Below are positions 1-8,204 of a stretch of 64,000 bases of DNA, piece after piece. Position numbers and translations under genes: made by a program. The notes under the pieces are model-generated. The model was not told the DNA's origin. It saw only the letters and a program-made list of their open reading frames with translations, and ran no database searches. How positions within the stretch are numbered: the stretch's first letter is position 1; each line of letters starts with the position of its first letter. This DNA is from a virus. The DNA lies in the IMG/VR virus record IMGVR_UViG_3300009788_000006, positions 18,022-82,021 of that record; one strand, given 5' to 3'.

Positions 1-38
1 ATGATGTACGCGCCGGCGGTTGCTTCAGGGGTTTGCAT
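1..38 (-). CDS. 5' end of an unidentified gene (partial)
   Basis: Only the first 12 codons lie in the window (MQTPEATAGAYI). The ATG at 38-36 overlaps the stop of the LamG gene at 40-38 (ATGA), so it would be the next gene of the same leftward operon. Too little is visible to suggest a function. Confidence 0.6.
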   Translation of the reverse strand, partial: MQTPEATAGAYI

Positions 39-2188
39 CAGGATTCTTCGTCGATTGCGATCCGGTAGGCCACGCGATACTCATCGCCCGCCACCTTGGC
101 GAACATATCGCGGCCAGTCTCAGACGGGCTCAACCGGCCGTGGATGACCGCCAGCTTCTGTCCAACGATATCGTTCGTTTTCGAGCCGACCACCACCACT
201 TCAGCGCGACGGGCAGCAAGAGCAAGGACGCGGGCGGCCTCTTGCAACGTCAGCCAGACCGTGAAGCTCAGCTGGCGCCGCGGGTTCCGCCCCGTTCCTG
301 GCTGGACATCTACGTGGCCCATATCTCGCCCCATCGGGCCGCGGGATCCAGAGACACCCTCGAAGAGGCGCGCCGAGCGCACGGCGATGAAGCCGTCGGC
401 GGTGGCCGGGTCCCATACCCGGATCTTGAGCTCGTTGACATCGGCGGCGGTGTCATAAGGCACCACCACCTTCTGCCCGTAGAGCTCCGGCAGAGCCTCG
501 AGCCGGGTCTGGCTGTTGGGGACTTCCTGGTCTGTCAAAAACGTCGAGTCCGTGACTGTGAGGTTGAGCGCCTCGGCGCCGTGGTCAAGGACTCCGTCTG
601 TGGCATCGGATAGGGTATAAGCGAGACGGATACGTGGGTCGAACTCGTTGGACAGCGGCGCGCCGCTGCATAGCGTTTGCGCCTCGGCCGTGGTGAGGAT
701 GCCGCCGACTACGACGACAGGCCCCATGATGTCTACCCGCGCCTCGTTGAAGTTCGGGCTCTGCGCTCCTAGTAGCAGCTTGGCGACGGCACTTGCGGCA
801 AATGCCGACAACCCTGTTGCTGTAGCCTCCAGGGTGGTACCGGAGTAGAGTTTTAGCTCGCTATTGCGCTCGTCGATTGTGATCAGGATCGGGCCGTGCC
901 AGGACCCATCAGCGAAAGTAGAGGTCGAGTTCGCTGTTTTTTGCGTAGATCCGCGTGTTGTGGAGATCTGAAGCTTCCCTGTTGAGAGTATGGTCAGTGC
1001 TATGTCGCGAGTGGCGAACACCGGACCCCAAAGCGCCAACATAGCGCTCTGGGGTGTGGGCGGGAATCGGACGCCACCAAAGACCATCGAGCAATTTTCC
1101 AGGATGTCGGCGGTAGCCGCGGTTACGGCATCTGCGTTTGACCCCTCACCGCCGAAGCTGAGCGCCGTTCGGCGTGCCATCGGCCCGAAGACGGGCTCTT
1201 CCCACCTTAGCGGGGCGAACGGGTTTCTCCGCTCTACCCAGGCGTTCGGTGCCGTACCGGCGTGATTCCCCGCTGCGTCAGTCAACGTGGTGGTGCCGGA
1301 ATCGGCAGCCAGCATTTGCCAGCTCATTTGCAGCCCGTCGAACGGGTGGGCGTCGTGCATATCGTCGATGATGGCGTCGAGCTCGGCCGCCGTCAACTCG
1401 GCGGTCACGAAGAATTGCGGGCCGACTTCCAACGCGGTGTAGGTCGGCGACGTTGCGTTATCGTTTCCGATAGTGATCGTCTCGGTCGATGTCGAGACGT
1501 GCGCCGGGATCGTAGCCGAACCCTCGGACGCGAAGTTGCCGCCAGCGACCCGCACGTACAGATTGCCCGTCGTCGAGCCGTCACAGGTGATGGCCACAGC
1601 GAAGATTTGGCCATGGTCGACGCGGGTGGTGCCGGTAATCGTGGTTGCGGCCGCTCCGTTGTAGCGGTGAAAATTCCCCGTAACCAAGCCGGTGGCGGTG
1701 GCGATGCCGATGTACCAGTCCACCGTCGTATTCGCGAATCCGTCGGTGGCGCCAGAGCCGAACCAGGCCAGGAGTGGAATCGCCGAGAGCTTAATCTGGG
1801 GACGATAGCGGAAGATGCCGAGGTAGGAAAATGCTGCCGAGGTCGTCAAGTCCGCTGAGCTGACGATATCCGTCGACGAGCCGTCGAGAAAAACCACATT
1901 AAGTTCGGCCGGCGCCCCCGCGTCGCAAGTCAGGACCGTCTCACGGGCAGCATTGGCGAAGTCAACCACCGCGCCCCGGGCGTTGCGGGCGGCTGAGCTC
2001 GTGTTCTTTCTCAGGGCTTGGGTGTTCGCCGCGGCCGCGTCGTTTGTCCGCCAGCCGGCGCCGACTAGGTTGTCAAGCTCAGTGGCCTCGAAGGTTGCGA
2101 GCTCGTCCACCGCTTCCTCGGCGGAGTTCTTATGCCAGGTGCCGCCGGTGTCGTCGGGGTGGGGGCGGTAGAGGAGCTGCCAGGTCAT
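38..2188 (-). CDS. LamG-like phage structural protein
   Basis: 716 residues, starting at the ATG behind GGAGG with a 7-base spacing; the longer frame upstream is not needed. The composition is Thr/Ala-rich and beta-strand rich. Two stretches (about residues 70-280 and 340-530) look like concanavalin-A/LamG jelly rolls, with patterns such as 'GNLYVRVAGG' and 'ELKLYSGTTLEA'. The last 180 residues differ and resemble a tail attachment domain. It is probably a tail or virion surface protein that binds carbohydrate; that role is inferred. The large tail protein at 46.4-49.8 kb has similar LamG modules. Confidence 0.75.
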   Translation of the reverse strand: MTWQLLYRPHPDDTGGTWHKNSAEEAVDELATFEATELDNLVGAGWRTNDAAAANTQALRKNTSSAARNARGAVVDFANAARETVLTCDAGAPAELNVVFLDGSSTDIVSSADLTTSAAFSYLGIFRYRPQIKLSAIPLLAWFGSGATDGFANTTVDWYIGIATATGLVTGNFHRYNGAAATTITGTTRVDHGQIFAVAITCDGSTTGNLYVRVAGGNFASEGSATIPAHVSTSTETITIGNDNATSPTYTALEVGPQFFVTAELTAAELDAIIDDMHDAHPFDGLQMSWQMLAADSGTTTLTDAAGNHAGTAPNAWVERRNPFAPLRWEEPVFGPMARRTALSFGGEGSNADAVTAATADILENCSMVFGGVRFPPTPQSAMLALWGPVFATRDIALTILSTGKLQISTTRGSTQKTANSTSTFADGSWHGPILITIDERNSELKLYSGTTLEATATGLSAFAASAVAKLLLGAQSPNFNEARVDIMGPVVVVGGILTTAEAQTLCSGAPLSNEFDPRIRLAYTLSDATDGVLDHGAEALNLTVTDSTFLTDQEVPNSQTRLEALPELYGQKVVVPYDTAADVNELKIRVWDPATADGFIAVRSARLFEGVSGSRGPMGRDMGHVDVQPGTGRNPRRQLSFTVWLTLQEAARVLALAARRAEVVVVGSKTNDIVGQKLAVIHGRLSPSETGRDMFAKVAGDEYRVAYRIAIDEES

Positions 2189-2313
2189 GAGCTCGCCTCC
2201 GACTGCACCAACTGAAGTGCGACTATGTGCGCCGCAACAAGCCAGAGCGAGGGCGCTATACACGCCATGATCACGATGCCGAGCAGTCGGTCGTCGAGGT
2301 CGTCATCTCTCAT
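2185..2313 (-). CDS. 42-residue single-span membrane protein
   Basis: A short frame with an acidic start (MRDDDLDDRL) and one hydrophobic segment at about residues 11-35. Both ends overlap neighbours by ATGA, so it fits exactly between the flanking genes. Function unknown; several similar mini membrane proteins occur in this operon. Confidence 0.65.
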   Translation of the reverse strand: MRDDDLDDRLLGIVIMACIAPSLWLVAAHIVALQLVQSEASS

Positions 2314-2525
2314 GGCTCAACCCTGTCTGCCGGGACACCGTCGATTGTCAAGACACCGCTTTGCGAGTCAAAGGCCAGGTGATGAGATGCGCCGTCGTCG
2401 GCGCGCATGAAGAACGCAACGCCGTTGCAGACAATCTCAAGGCCGCGGTCCGTCCACTTAGCATCCATGCTGTAATCGTCTCCGGAGATTGTGACATCGA
2501 CGATGTTGGGATTGAGGTGGGCCAC
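2310..2525 (-). CDS. Hypothetical protein, 71 residues
   Basis: The GTG start lies 13 bases after the upstream stop and behind GGGGGAA. The longer frame would overlap the previous gene by 130 bases and is rejected. The sequence has alternating strands (VDVTISGDDY...LEIVCNGVAFF) and looks like a small beta protein. No family recognised. Confidence 0.6.
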   Translation of the reverse strand: MAHLNPNIVDVTISGDDYSMDAKWTDRGLEIVCNGVAFFMRADDGASHHLAFDSQSGVLTIDGVPADRVEP

Positions 2526-2538
2526 TGGAGTTCCCCCG

Positions 2539-2820
2539 TCAGGCTCCGACTTTCTCAAGGCGCCGAGCTGCTGCCCCCAGCTCAAGGACGTCTGCCTCAG
2601 ACGGCTCTTGACTCGGCGCGGCGTCATAGATCTCGCGCGCTCGCGCAAGGATCTCCGGAAGCTCATCGCAGACCTTGGGCATGTCTATTTCGAGCGTCCG
2701 GCCGCGCTGATCCGCCTTCGCGGACCCACCCATCACCATGCTCCTGGCCTCTTTTATGCAGTCAATCCACAGGTCATTGCTGACTTGTTCTATCTTCGAC
2801 ACTAGTCCCACTTCGTCCAT
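2539..2820 (-). CDS. Hypothetical helical protein, 93 residues
   Basis: Starts behind a strong AAGGAGG ribosome site. Charged and mostly helical, with heptad-like Leu/Ile spacing at its C-terminus (ADVLELGAAARRLEKVG). The first 47 bases overlap the end of the preceding Cys-containing gene in another frame. Function unknown. Confidence 0.65.
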   Translation of the reverse strand: MDEVGLVSKIEQVSNDLWIDCIKEARSMVMGGSAKADQRGRTLEIDMPKVCDELPEILARAREIYDAAPSQEPSEADVLELGAAARRLEKVGA

Positions 2821-3034
2821 CTGACTTCCTCCTTATCTCTGACAACGGCGGGCCGGCGGCACGACGCTTATTTTGAGAGCAGATCCAGCACGAACACCAG
2901 CGACGGACCCCGGCCATAATTCCGACCGTTCTGGGGTTCGCCTCGATCTCCCAGAGCTGACACAGTCTCCGGGCTCGTTGCTTCGCCCTGTGCCCCTGTT
3001 GCCTCTTGTAGGCTAAGCCTCTGCTGGAACTCAC
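2774..3034 (-). CDS. Small basic phage protein with C-x-C-W-x-C motif
   Basis: 86 residues from a GTG whose TG is part of the preceding stop (GTGA). An Arg/Lys-rich first half is followed by 'CSCWICSQNKRRAAG...SEIRRK'. This matches a widespread short phage family with the pattern CSCWMCGNPR...; its function is unknown, and zinc binding by the three Cys is plausible. The last 16 codons overlap the next gene. Confidence 0.6.
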   Translation of the reverse strand: MSSSRGLAYKRQQGHRAKQRARRLCQLWEIEANPRTVGIMAGVRRWCSCWICSQNKRRAAGPPLSEIRRKSDGRSGTSVEDRTSQQ

Positions 3035-3255
3035 GGCGCCACCGCCTCTCCCATCATCCGGCGAGCGGCACGCTCTGCGGTCGACTTCCGTCGGTACGCG
3101 CCAAGCCACCAGCCAGGGGAGCCAGGATCGAAGACCGGGTAAAGATCGTCCCCCGACTCGTCGGACTGGTCTCCGGCTACGATGACCGGGGCAGCAAGGA
3201 CGCGGCGGCGCCATTCAGCATAGCCGGGGCTGCTGAGTTCAGTCCTCGCGCTCAT
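3031..3255 (-). CDS. Hypothetical protein, 74 residues
   Basis: Starts behind GGAG; the stop overlaps the GTG of the next gene. It contains a 'PVFDPGSPGWWLGAYRRKSTAERAARRMMGEA' type C-terminal half, a short strand followed by a basic helix. No function recognised. Confidence 0.6.
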   Translation of the reverse strand: MSARTELSSPGYAEWRRRVLAAPVIVAGDQSDESGDDLYPVFDPGSPGWWLGAYRRKSTAERAARRMMGEAVAP

Positions 3256-3499
3256 TGGACTCTCCGGCCTCGGACTCGGGGCAGCGGGTGGTGATCGATG
3301 ATTTTTGCTCAGTCGTCTCTGACCCCGTTAGGGTCGCTGGCCACCCCAGTTCAGTGCCGCCGATGCTAAGCATTTTCTCGGGCCAGCCGGGAACTCCGGG
3401 AGTACGCGGCGACGTGTTCATTAGCGGCTCTAGTGAGCTGTCGGGCGCTTTGATGCCATCCTTGCGGAGCCTCTCTATGAGGCGCGGTTTACCATTCAT
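3239..3499 (-). CDS. Hypothetical protein, 86 residues
   Basis: The ATG lies behind GAGG (7-base spacing) and overlaps the end of the preceding gene by 11 bases. An N-terminal basic helix (NGKPRLIERLRKDG) is followed by a Pro/Gly/Thr-rich, probably flexible tail. No family recognised. Confidence 0.55.
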   Translation of the reverse strand: MNGKPRLIERLRKDGIKAPDSSLEPLMNTSPRTPGVPGWPEKMLSIGGTELGWPATLTGSETTEQKSSITTRCPESEAGESNERED

Positions 3500-3887
3500 A
3501 GAGCGGCCTCGCATTTCGCCGAGAAGACATGAATGCGTCGTATTCAAGAATCGCCGGCTCGCGGTTACTGGGCCGTTTCGCCCACTTCTTGCGGATTCTT
3601 CGTCGCTTGGACCGCGGGAAGCGGTTCTGGATCGTGACGGCATGGCTGACGTAGACTTTAGCGCCTAGAAATCCAGCAAGCTCTAAGCGGTGCGCAACGG
3701 CCGGGTGAGCGAAGTAGGTTCTCGGCGGGTCTGGGATCAATCGAAAGCGGACGGTACCGGAGGCCAGCCCGGCGAGATAGTCAACAGACTCGGCTGGCGA
3801 AGGCGTTGCGCACGACGCACTTTGCATCCATGGGCTGACATCTTTGCCGTCGATAGTGAGGCCAGTGATGGGGGCGATGATGCTCAC
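3489..3887 (-). CDS. Hypothetical protein, 132 residues
   Basis: The GTG start is behind GGGAG and overlaps the stop of the 39-residue membrane gene by GTGA. The N-terminal half is mixed alpha/beta (SIIAPITGLTIDGKD). It continues to a very basic patch (NRFPRSKRRRIRKKWAKRP), suggesting nucleic-acid contact. No specific function can be given. Confidence 0.55.
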   Translation of the reverse strand: MSIIAPITGLTIDGKDVSPWMQSASCATPSPAESVDYLAGLASGTVRFRLIPDPPRTYFAHPAVAHRLELAGFLGAKVYVSHAVTIQNRFPRSKRRRIRKKWAKRPSNREPAILEYDAFMSSRRNARPLYEW

Positions 3888-4003
3888 GGCAACATCTCCC
3901 AGAGGAATACGGCGAGTATAGCCAAGGCTAACAGGTCGTGCGGCTCCCAGATAAGGTCGCTCCACCGCTTGCCGATCTCGGGGGCTCCAGGGCGAACTCT
4001 CAT
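3884..4003 (-). CDS. 39-residue membrane protein
   Basis: MRVRPGAPEIG... then a hydrophobic run (LLALAILAVFLWEML) to the C-terminus. GGAGG lies 4 bases before the start; both ends overlap neighbours (ATGA and GTGA). One predicted span; function unknown. Confidence 0.6.
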   Translation of the reverse strand: MRVRPGAPEIGKRWSDLIWEPHDLLALAILAVFLWEMLP

Positions 4004-4440
4004 GGCGCCTCCGATCGTTCGACAAGCACCCGTAGGCCGTCCTCACTACCGTCCTCAAGCTTCCAGGACTCGAAGTCGGCGAAGATCTCAGGGTCACTGA
4101 GGTCGACGCGATGCGTAAGCTTGAGCACCCACCCTGGCAGAGAAGGAAGGTGATGGGCTGTCAGCCCGGGGGTGGAGATGCTGACAGCGCCGGCGGCCGC
4201 CGCCCTAGCCATCAACTCCGCCGGCCCCCATCCGAACCCCGCCGCGATCGCCATCCCTTGCGCGTGGCTCCATTGCCGGGCCTTGCCGGGGTCGAGAAGC
4301 CGCGGCAGGACCCGCTTGTCGAGCCGGGTGCGGCGCTGGAACTCGTCAATCCCGTGCTCAGCCACCAGCTCGGCGGCTAGGGCCGAGAGCAGCCGGTGGA
4401 GCTCCAGGCGGTACGCGCTGACTTTCTCTCCGTGGCTCAT
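4000..4440 (-). CDS. Putative DNA-binding protein, 146 residues
   Basis: The first half is helical with a helix-turn-helix-like stretch at about residues 31-75 (DEFQRRTRLDKRVLPRLLDPGKARQWSHAQGMAIAAGFG). The C-terminus is acidic. The ribosome site is weak. The XRE-like reading is tentative; it could be another small helical phage protein. Confidence 0.5.
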   Translation of the reverse strand: MSHGEKVSAYRLELHRLLSALAAELVAEHGIDEFQRRTRLDKRVLPRLLDPGKARQWSHAQGMAIAAGFGWGPAELMARAAAAGAVSISTPGLTAHHLPSLPGWVLKLTHRVDLSDPEIFADFESWKLEDGSEDGLRVLVERSEAP

Positions 4441-4455
4441 GTGGGGATGATACCA

Positions 4456-5094
4456 TTATCGGCCGCGTCCTGTCTTGAGACTTTGCTCCACAGAGTCCAA
4501 GGACCGCTCAAGATCTTCAATCTTGTCGGCGAACGTCCCCCGCTGACGACGCTCCTCGCAGAGCATCAACACTGCCGCGGCCAAGCTGCGCTCACGAGCT
4601 GTGGCGGTCGGGTCAAACTGCGCTTCCCGGCCGAAGGTTTCCGCTAGCTCGGCAGTCTGGTCGAAGTCGAGCGCCCCGCAGTCACCACCGTCGATCACGT
4701 GAGTATGGTGTGTCCGGATCGGGGATCGGTCCATCGGAGCGCCCGAAGTCTCAACATCTGGAGGCGGCGCATCTTTGGTTTTCAAGCTCCTGCCAATAGG
4801 ACTCGTAAGCCTCTCGATGATCGCCAGCAGTTCGCTGGTCTCGGCTGATGCACCAACGAAGGCGGTTTTACAGGCGAGATTTTCCTCTTCGGTCAGCTGA
4901 GCTCGATCATCGTCGTCGCACGGATCTACAGACCACAGCCTTGGGTAGCCGTCGCTTTTGAATCTCCCCATCGGCTCACCGGCTTGGAAAGCAGCGTCTC
5001 GGGCATCGTAGGCCGCAACGATCACAGAACAAGGCTTTGCATCTACGCTGCGCTTGACGTGCCACTCGACGAGGTATCTCCTAGCAGCATTCAT
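4456..5094 (-). CDS. Hypothetical acidic protein, 212 residues
   Basis: The start overlaps the upstream stop (ATGA). The N-terminus looks like a small strand-helix domain (RRYLVEWHVKRSVDAKPCSVIVAAYDARDAAFQAGEP). The middle is a low-complexity linker, and the last 60 residues form an amphipathic helix typical of a coiled coil. No family recognised. Confidence 0.6.
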   Translation of the reverse strand: MNAARRYLVEWHVKRSVDAKPCSVIVAAYDARDAAFQAGEPMGRFKSDGYPRLWSVDPCDDDDRAQLTEEENLACKTAFVGASAETSELLAIIERLTSPIGRSLKTKDAPPPDVETSGAPMDRSPIRTHHTHVIDGGDCGALDFDQTAELAETFGREAQFDPTATARERSLAAAVLMLCEERRQRGTFADKIEDLERSLDSVEQSLKTGRGR

Positions 5095-5324
5095 TCCAGC
5101 GTCTCCGCAATCGCCGCCGCCGTCTCGTCGTCGATCACTCCATCATCGCGCAACCGCACCAACTCGCGGAGCATGTCGGCCTTCGCAAGCAATAGGCCCA
5201 GGTCCGGTCCTTCGTCGTGCGTCGGGAAGATCCTGACTAGAAGCCACGCCACAGCGAAGGCGCCAACGATCAGAACGACTATCGCCACCTCGCTGACGGC
5301 AACCACTTTCCACAGGTCAGCCAT
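5091..5324 (-). CDS. 77-residue membrane protein with helical tail
   Basis: One transmembrane helix at about residues 7-32 (VAVSEVAIVVLIVGAFAVAW) is followed by an amphipathic helix that ends DDGVIDDETAAAIAETLE, a SHOCT-like C-terminal pattern (LRDDGVIDDETA). Starts behind a GA-rich ribosome site. Cytoplasmic C-terminus presumed; function unknown. Confidence 0.65.
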   Translation of the reverse strand: MADLWKVVAVSEVAIVVLIVGAFAVAWLLVRIFPTHDEGPDLGLLLAKADMLRELVRLRDDGVIDDETAAAIAETLE

Positions 5325-5342
5325 CCCGCCTCTCTCTATCCT

Positions 5343-5663
5343 TCATTTCCCCCTCCTTCGCATCGCCAGCCTTCGCTCTCGTCCGAAGCTCCGCAGCCTC
5401 ATGTGCTCCAGATAGGCGTCATCCACCGCCCCTATCGGCCACGTCAGGGCAGCCCAGAATAGCAGAGCGCGAAGCTTGATTTGGAGCTTGGCCCGCTGCC
5501 ACCATGACAGCTTCGGGACGTAGAGCTCTAGGGAGAAGGTTGCGGGCGACGTGACCCCGGCAGAATCTACAACCAGGCGAACCCACTGCGGCGGAGGAGC
5601 GTTGGTTGGTGAACCCGGCGCGGCCGGCGTAACTATCGTTCGGGTCACGGTTCGGGAGGTCAC
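5343..5663 (-). CDS. Hypothetical protein, 106 residues
   Basis: The first 60 residues are Thr/Pro-rich and strand-like (RLVVDSAGVTSPATFSLELYVPK). Then comes a hydrophobic, Trp-containing helix (LSWWQRAKLQIKLRALLFWAALTWP) that may lie on or cross the membrane, and a basic C-terminus. ATGA overlap with the Cys-rich gene upstream. Function unknown. Confidence 0.6.
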   Translation of the reverse strand: MTSRTVTRTIVTPAAPGSPTNAPPPQWVRLVVDSAGVTSPATFSLELYVPKLSWWQRAKLQIKLRALLFWAALTWPIGAVDDAYLEHMRLRSFGRERRLAMRRRGK

Positions 5664-5860
5664 TGCCGCGCCCCCTTGCGGATCTTAGCGGGTTGCCAGA
5701 ATACGCAATCGCGGACACCTGGGATCGAGGTCCCTCTCGCCTCTACAGCCTCATCGCTGACACACCACCAGCTCACCGCCGCCTGTAGATGGCAACAGTC
5801 CGCGCAACAGCGGCGACCAGCGTCGGGGTTCTCTCCGCAAGAGAGTACGTTCTCAATCAT
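5660..5860 (-). CDS. Cys-rich small protein, 66 residues
   Basis: Eight Cys residues, including 'CGENPDAGRRCCADCCHLQ' and 'WWCVSD', with a His between them, suggest a compact zinc-binding fold. The start overlaps the stop of the 16-codon frame upstream (ATGA), and its own stop overlaps the next start. No known family recognised. Confidence 0.6.
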   Translation of the reverse strand: MIENVLSCGENPDAGRRCCADCCHLQAAVSWWCVSDEAVEARGTSIPGVRDCVFWQPAKIRKGARQ

Positions 5861-5907
5861 GGCGGCGCGTCCGTCAGGGGCTGCATTATGTCTCGAAGGT
5901 CGGTCAC
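5857..5907 (-). CDS. 16-codon mini-gene (possible leader or coupling peptide)
   Basis: GTG start behind GGGGG with 7-base spacing; reads MTDLRDIMQPLTDAPP and stops at the TGA that overlaps the next ATG. It overlaps the preceding stop by GTGA. It could be a real micropeptide or simply a translational coupler; only its position and ribosome site support it. Confidence 0.35.
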   Translation of the reverse strand: MTDLRDIMQPLTDAPP

Positions 5908-6156
5908 TGCCACTCCCCCGTGTCACCGTTCGCCTCATCTGCACCAAGGCCGTTCGCGGCAGCCGCCTTCATCATTTCCATGATGTCTCCAGAGGCAATC
6001 GCTCTCTCGGTTTGCCTGATCAACCCCTTGGTGATCGCCTTTGTCTACGTCTAGGCCAGCACCAGACCCCGGCAAAATCTTTGCCGTCTCTTCTATCTCG
6101 CGGATGAACTGACGCGATTCCTCGTTGGCTTTCAGAAGCCCTTCGACAAGATTCAT
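5904..6156 (-). pseudogene. Small helical protein gene split by an apparent +1 shift
   Basis: The ATG at 6156 (behind AGGAG, overlapping the lipoprotein stop) encodes MNLVEGLLKANEESRQ... and a helical start. Near 6055-6057 (an AAA run) the sensible reading passes to the +1 frame: KAITKGLIRQTERAIASG...MMKAAAANGLG, ending GDTGEWQ with TGA at 5906-5904. The unshifted frame turns into unlikely His/Arg/Cys-rich sequence ending at 5935. The span is 84 codons plus one base. A homopolymer error, a true mutation or a real frameshift are all possible. Confidence 0.55.
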
Positions 6157-7994
6157 TCCCATTCTCCTGTGTCGCCAGTCTCAAACCCGCTTTCGAATAT
6201 CAAGCCCTCATCCGGCGGCGCCACATGCTCCGGCATCCGGTGCCCGTCGAGCACCCCGAACGCCGCGCGGTAGAAGATATCCCCGACGAAGCTCCCGCGG
6301 TGAGGGAGGACGTTGCGTGTGCCGAGATCGTTTGCCGGGTACATGTAGCCCCAGTAGTCGACCTGCTGGCCGCTGCACGGGTCCGTGAACGTTTCGCCCC
6401 TCGGTAGCATGGTGATCGTCGGGGCTTGCGAGACGTCGAAGAAGCGCTCGCGGTAACCTCCTGCCAGCCGGCCGGCGCCGGCGAAGGTGGTGGCGGGCGC
6501 GTAGTACACCCATCCCTCACCGTAGGACAGATAGTCTTTGGTCGCGAACGGGGTTCCGGAAACGTCGAAGCTGCCGATCTGCAATCCTCCGGCGCTGAAG
6601 TCGTAGACTTTGACGGTCCGCGTCGGACCCTGGGCGATCACCATCGCGCCCCACAGGCTGACGCCGTCCGACCACAGCGTGACCCCGCGGGCGGGCTCGG
6701 TGGTGCTCCAGATCAGCTCACTGCTGGTCGGGTCTTCGAGGTTGACGCGCCAGAGCTCGGCGGAAAAGCTGGTGCCGGCGAGCAAGTAGATGGCGCCACC
6801 GTGGACCGCGGCGCGGCTGTAGATAGTCGCCTCCAGCGAAGCGAGCTCCCAAAGGACCGCGGCGATGCGGTGACGGGTTCCGGCCGCCTCGGCGACCTTC
6901 CCCTGAGCTTCCTGCGTGGCAACGAGCCATCTCAATATCTCGACGGGTTCCTCAAGTTCTGCGGCTCGGAAAACAGCGAACGGGTCGGACGTTCCGCCAT
7001 CTTCCGAGTCTACATCCGGCGACCCACTTCTGCGTCCGTCGTCTCGAACTCGTAGGGGCTCACTGCGCATCACCTCCTGTTGTGCGGTCAACGAACTCAC
7101 TACTGCGAAGGATTCCCCGTCCCCGATCTCGCCCAGCCGCACCCCGCAAGAGCCTGTATAACTTCCGGGGTGTCGCTCCGGAAGCAGCTGGGCATTTTCA
7201 GCTAATTCTGTCAAGTTATCGTCCAGGCACGGCGCCGGCAGCGCCAATGCTGCGTCCGCGTCGTAGACGTGGCAGCCCAGCACGCCACAGGCGACGGCGT
7301 ACCGGCCGCCGAGCTCGACCAGGTCCACGGCTGTCGACCGGCTGGCGACGTCCTGGTAGAGGATGCGCAGCCGCTCATCGGCCGCTGGTGCTTCGAGGCG
7401 CCAGAGGGACGCGCCGACGGTGGAACGGCCGGAGGCGGCGATCACGGCTTCGCCAGAGGGCAGATACACGGCTTCGGCTTCGTCTAGGTAGAATGCGTTT
7501 TCGCCATACTCGGGAAAAGCAAGCCAGCATCCGTCTTGCCCCGACTCCTGGCAGATGTTATCCCACCCGGTGGCGTTCCGAAGTGGCACCGGCCGCCCCT
7601 CGATTAGATCGGTTCGCCACACCCCGATCGTGGCGTTTCTCGTGACGATGCATCTCGCGGACGACGGACAAGTAACAGCCTCGAATAGATCTTCGCGAGT
7701 CGTCGAGACCCACTGCGAACGATCTCTCGCCGCCGGCAAAGGCGGGCACTGCGCCCCGGAGCAAAAATCCATAGGTTGAAACTGAGTCCACAAATCCGCC
7801 CCGAGGTGGTGATTCGGCGCCGGCCGCGCCGGGCTGTTGTCGCCACACACTACGCTACTGCTCAGCGGTGCAGTCGCCGCAGCCCTTCGCAAGTCGCAGG
7901 GGCCTTCGTCGAATCCGAGACAGCACCCGGTCAGCACGAGCGCGGTGGCAATGGTCGCTATTCGTCCGACACCTTGCGCTCCGGCATGCGTCAC
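6153..7994 (-). CDS. Large phage-encoded lipoprotein, 613 residues
   Basis: The GTG start (behind GAGG, overlapping the upstream stop) opens a signal peptide with lipobox LTGC (Cys24), so the mature protein should be lipid-anchored outside the inner membrane. The body is beta-rich with repeated 'GGRYAVACGVLGC', 'GGAIYLLAGTSFSAELWR' and 'DGVSLWGAM' units, like a beta-propeller. The C-terminus FESGFETGDTGEWE resembles tails of secreted proteins in some Gram-negative bacteria. It may be a cargo (moron) surface protein or superinfection factor. No catalytic motif recognised. Confidence 0.7.
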   Translation of the reverse strand: MTHAGAQGVGRIATIATALVLTGCCLGFDEGPCDLRRAAATAPLSSSVVCGDNSPARPAPNHHLGADLWTQFQPMDFCSGAQCPPLPAARDRSQWVSTTREDLFEAVTCPSSARCIVTRNATIGVWRTDLIEGRPVPLRNATGWDNICQESGQDGCWLAFPEYGENAFYLDEAEAVYLPSGEAVIAASGRSTVGASLWRLEAPAADERLRILYQDVASRSTAVDLVELGGRYAVACGVLGCHVYDADAALALPAPCLDDNLTELAENAQLLPERHPGSYTGSCGVRLGEIGDGESFAVVSSLTAQQEVMRSEPLRVRDDGRRSGSPDVDSEDGGTSDPFAVFRAAELEEPVEILRWLVATQEAQGKVAEAAGTRHRIAAVLWELASLEATIYSRAAVHGGAIYLLAGTSFSAELWRVNLEDPTSSELIWSTTEPARGVTLWSDGVSLWGAMVIAQGPTRTVKVYDFSAGGLQIGSFDVSGTPFATKDYLSYGEGWVYYAPATTFAGAGRLAGGYRERFFDVSQAPTITMLPRGETFTDPCSGQQVDYWGYMYPANDLGTRNVLPHRGSFVGDIFYRAAFGVLDGHRMPEHVAPPDEGLIFESGFETGDTGEWE

Positions 7995-8191
7995 GTGTTG
8001 GCCTCCGATCTGCGCAACCCCTGCGCCTTCCGCCGAAGATTCTGAATCGGCATCCATATGCGGGTCCGCCCGTTGGTCAGGCAGCCAGGCTCAAGCTGAG
8101 GGAATTCCTTGAAAATCCCCGCGCGCTCCTGGCGCTCTTTTTTACCCCTTGCGGTCGCCTCTTCTCTAAGTTGGCACAGTTTCTTTTTCAC
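7991..8191 (-). CDS. Basic helical protein, 66 residues
   Basis: The GTG start has the leader GAGGCCAACAC, identical to the leader of the lipoprotein gene that follows. Highly charged first half (KKKLCQLREEATARGKKERQERAG). No family recognised. Confidence 0.5.
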   Translation of the reverse strand: MKKKLCQLREEATARGKKERQERAGIFKEFPQLEPGCLTNGRTRIWMPIQNLRRKAQGLRRSEANT

Positions 8192-8204
8192 GTGTTGGCC
8201 TCAT

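Noticed and set aside
5343-5718. 99-codon minus frame at 5419-5718 overlapping the 106-residue gene
   Set aside because: Shadow of the 5343-5663 gene; basic, low-complexity product.
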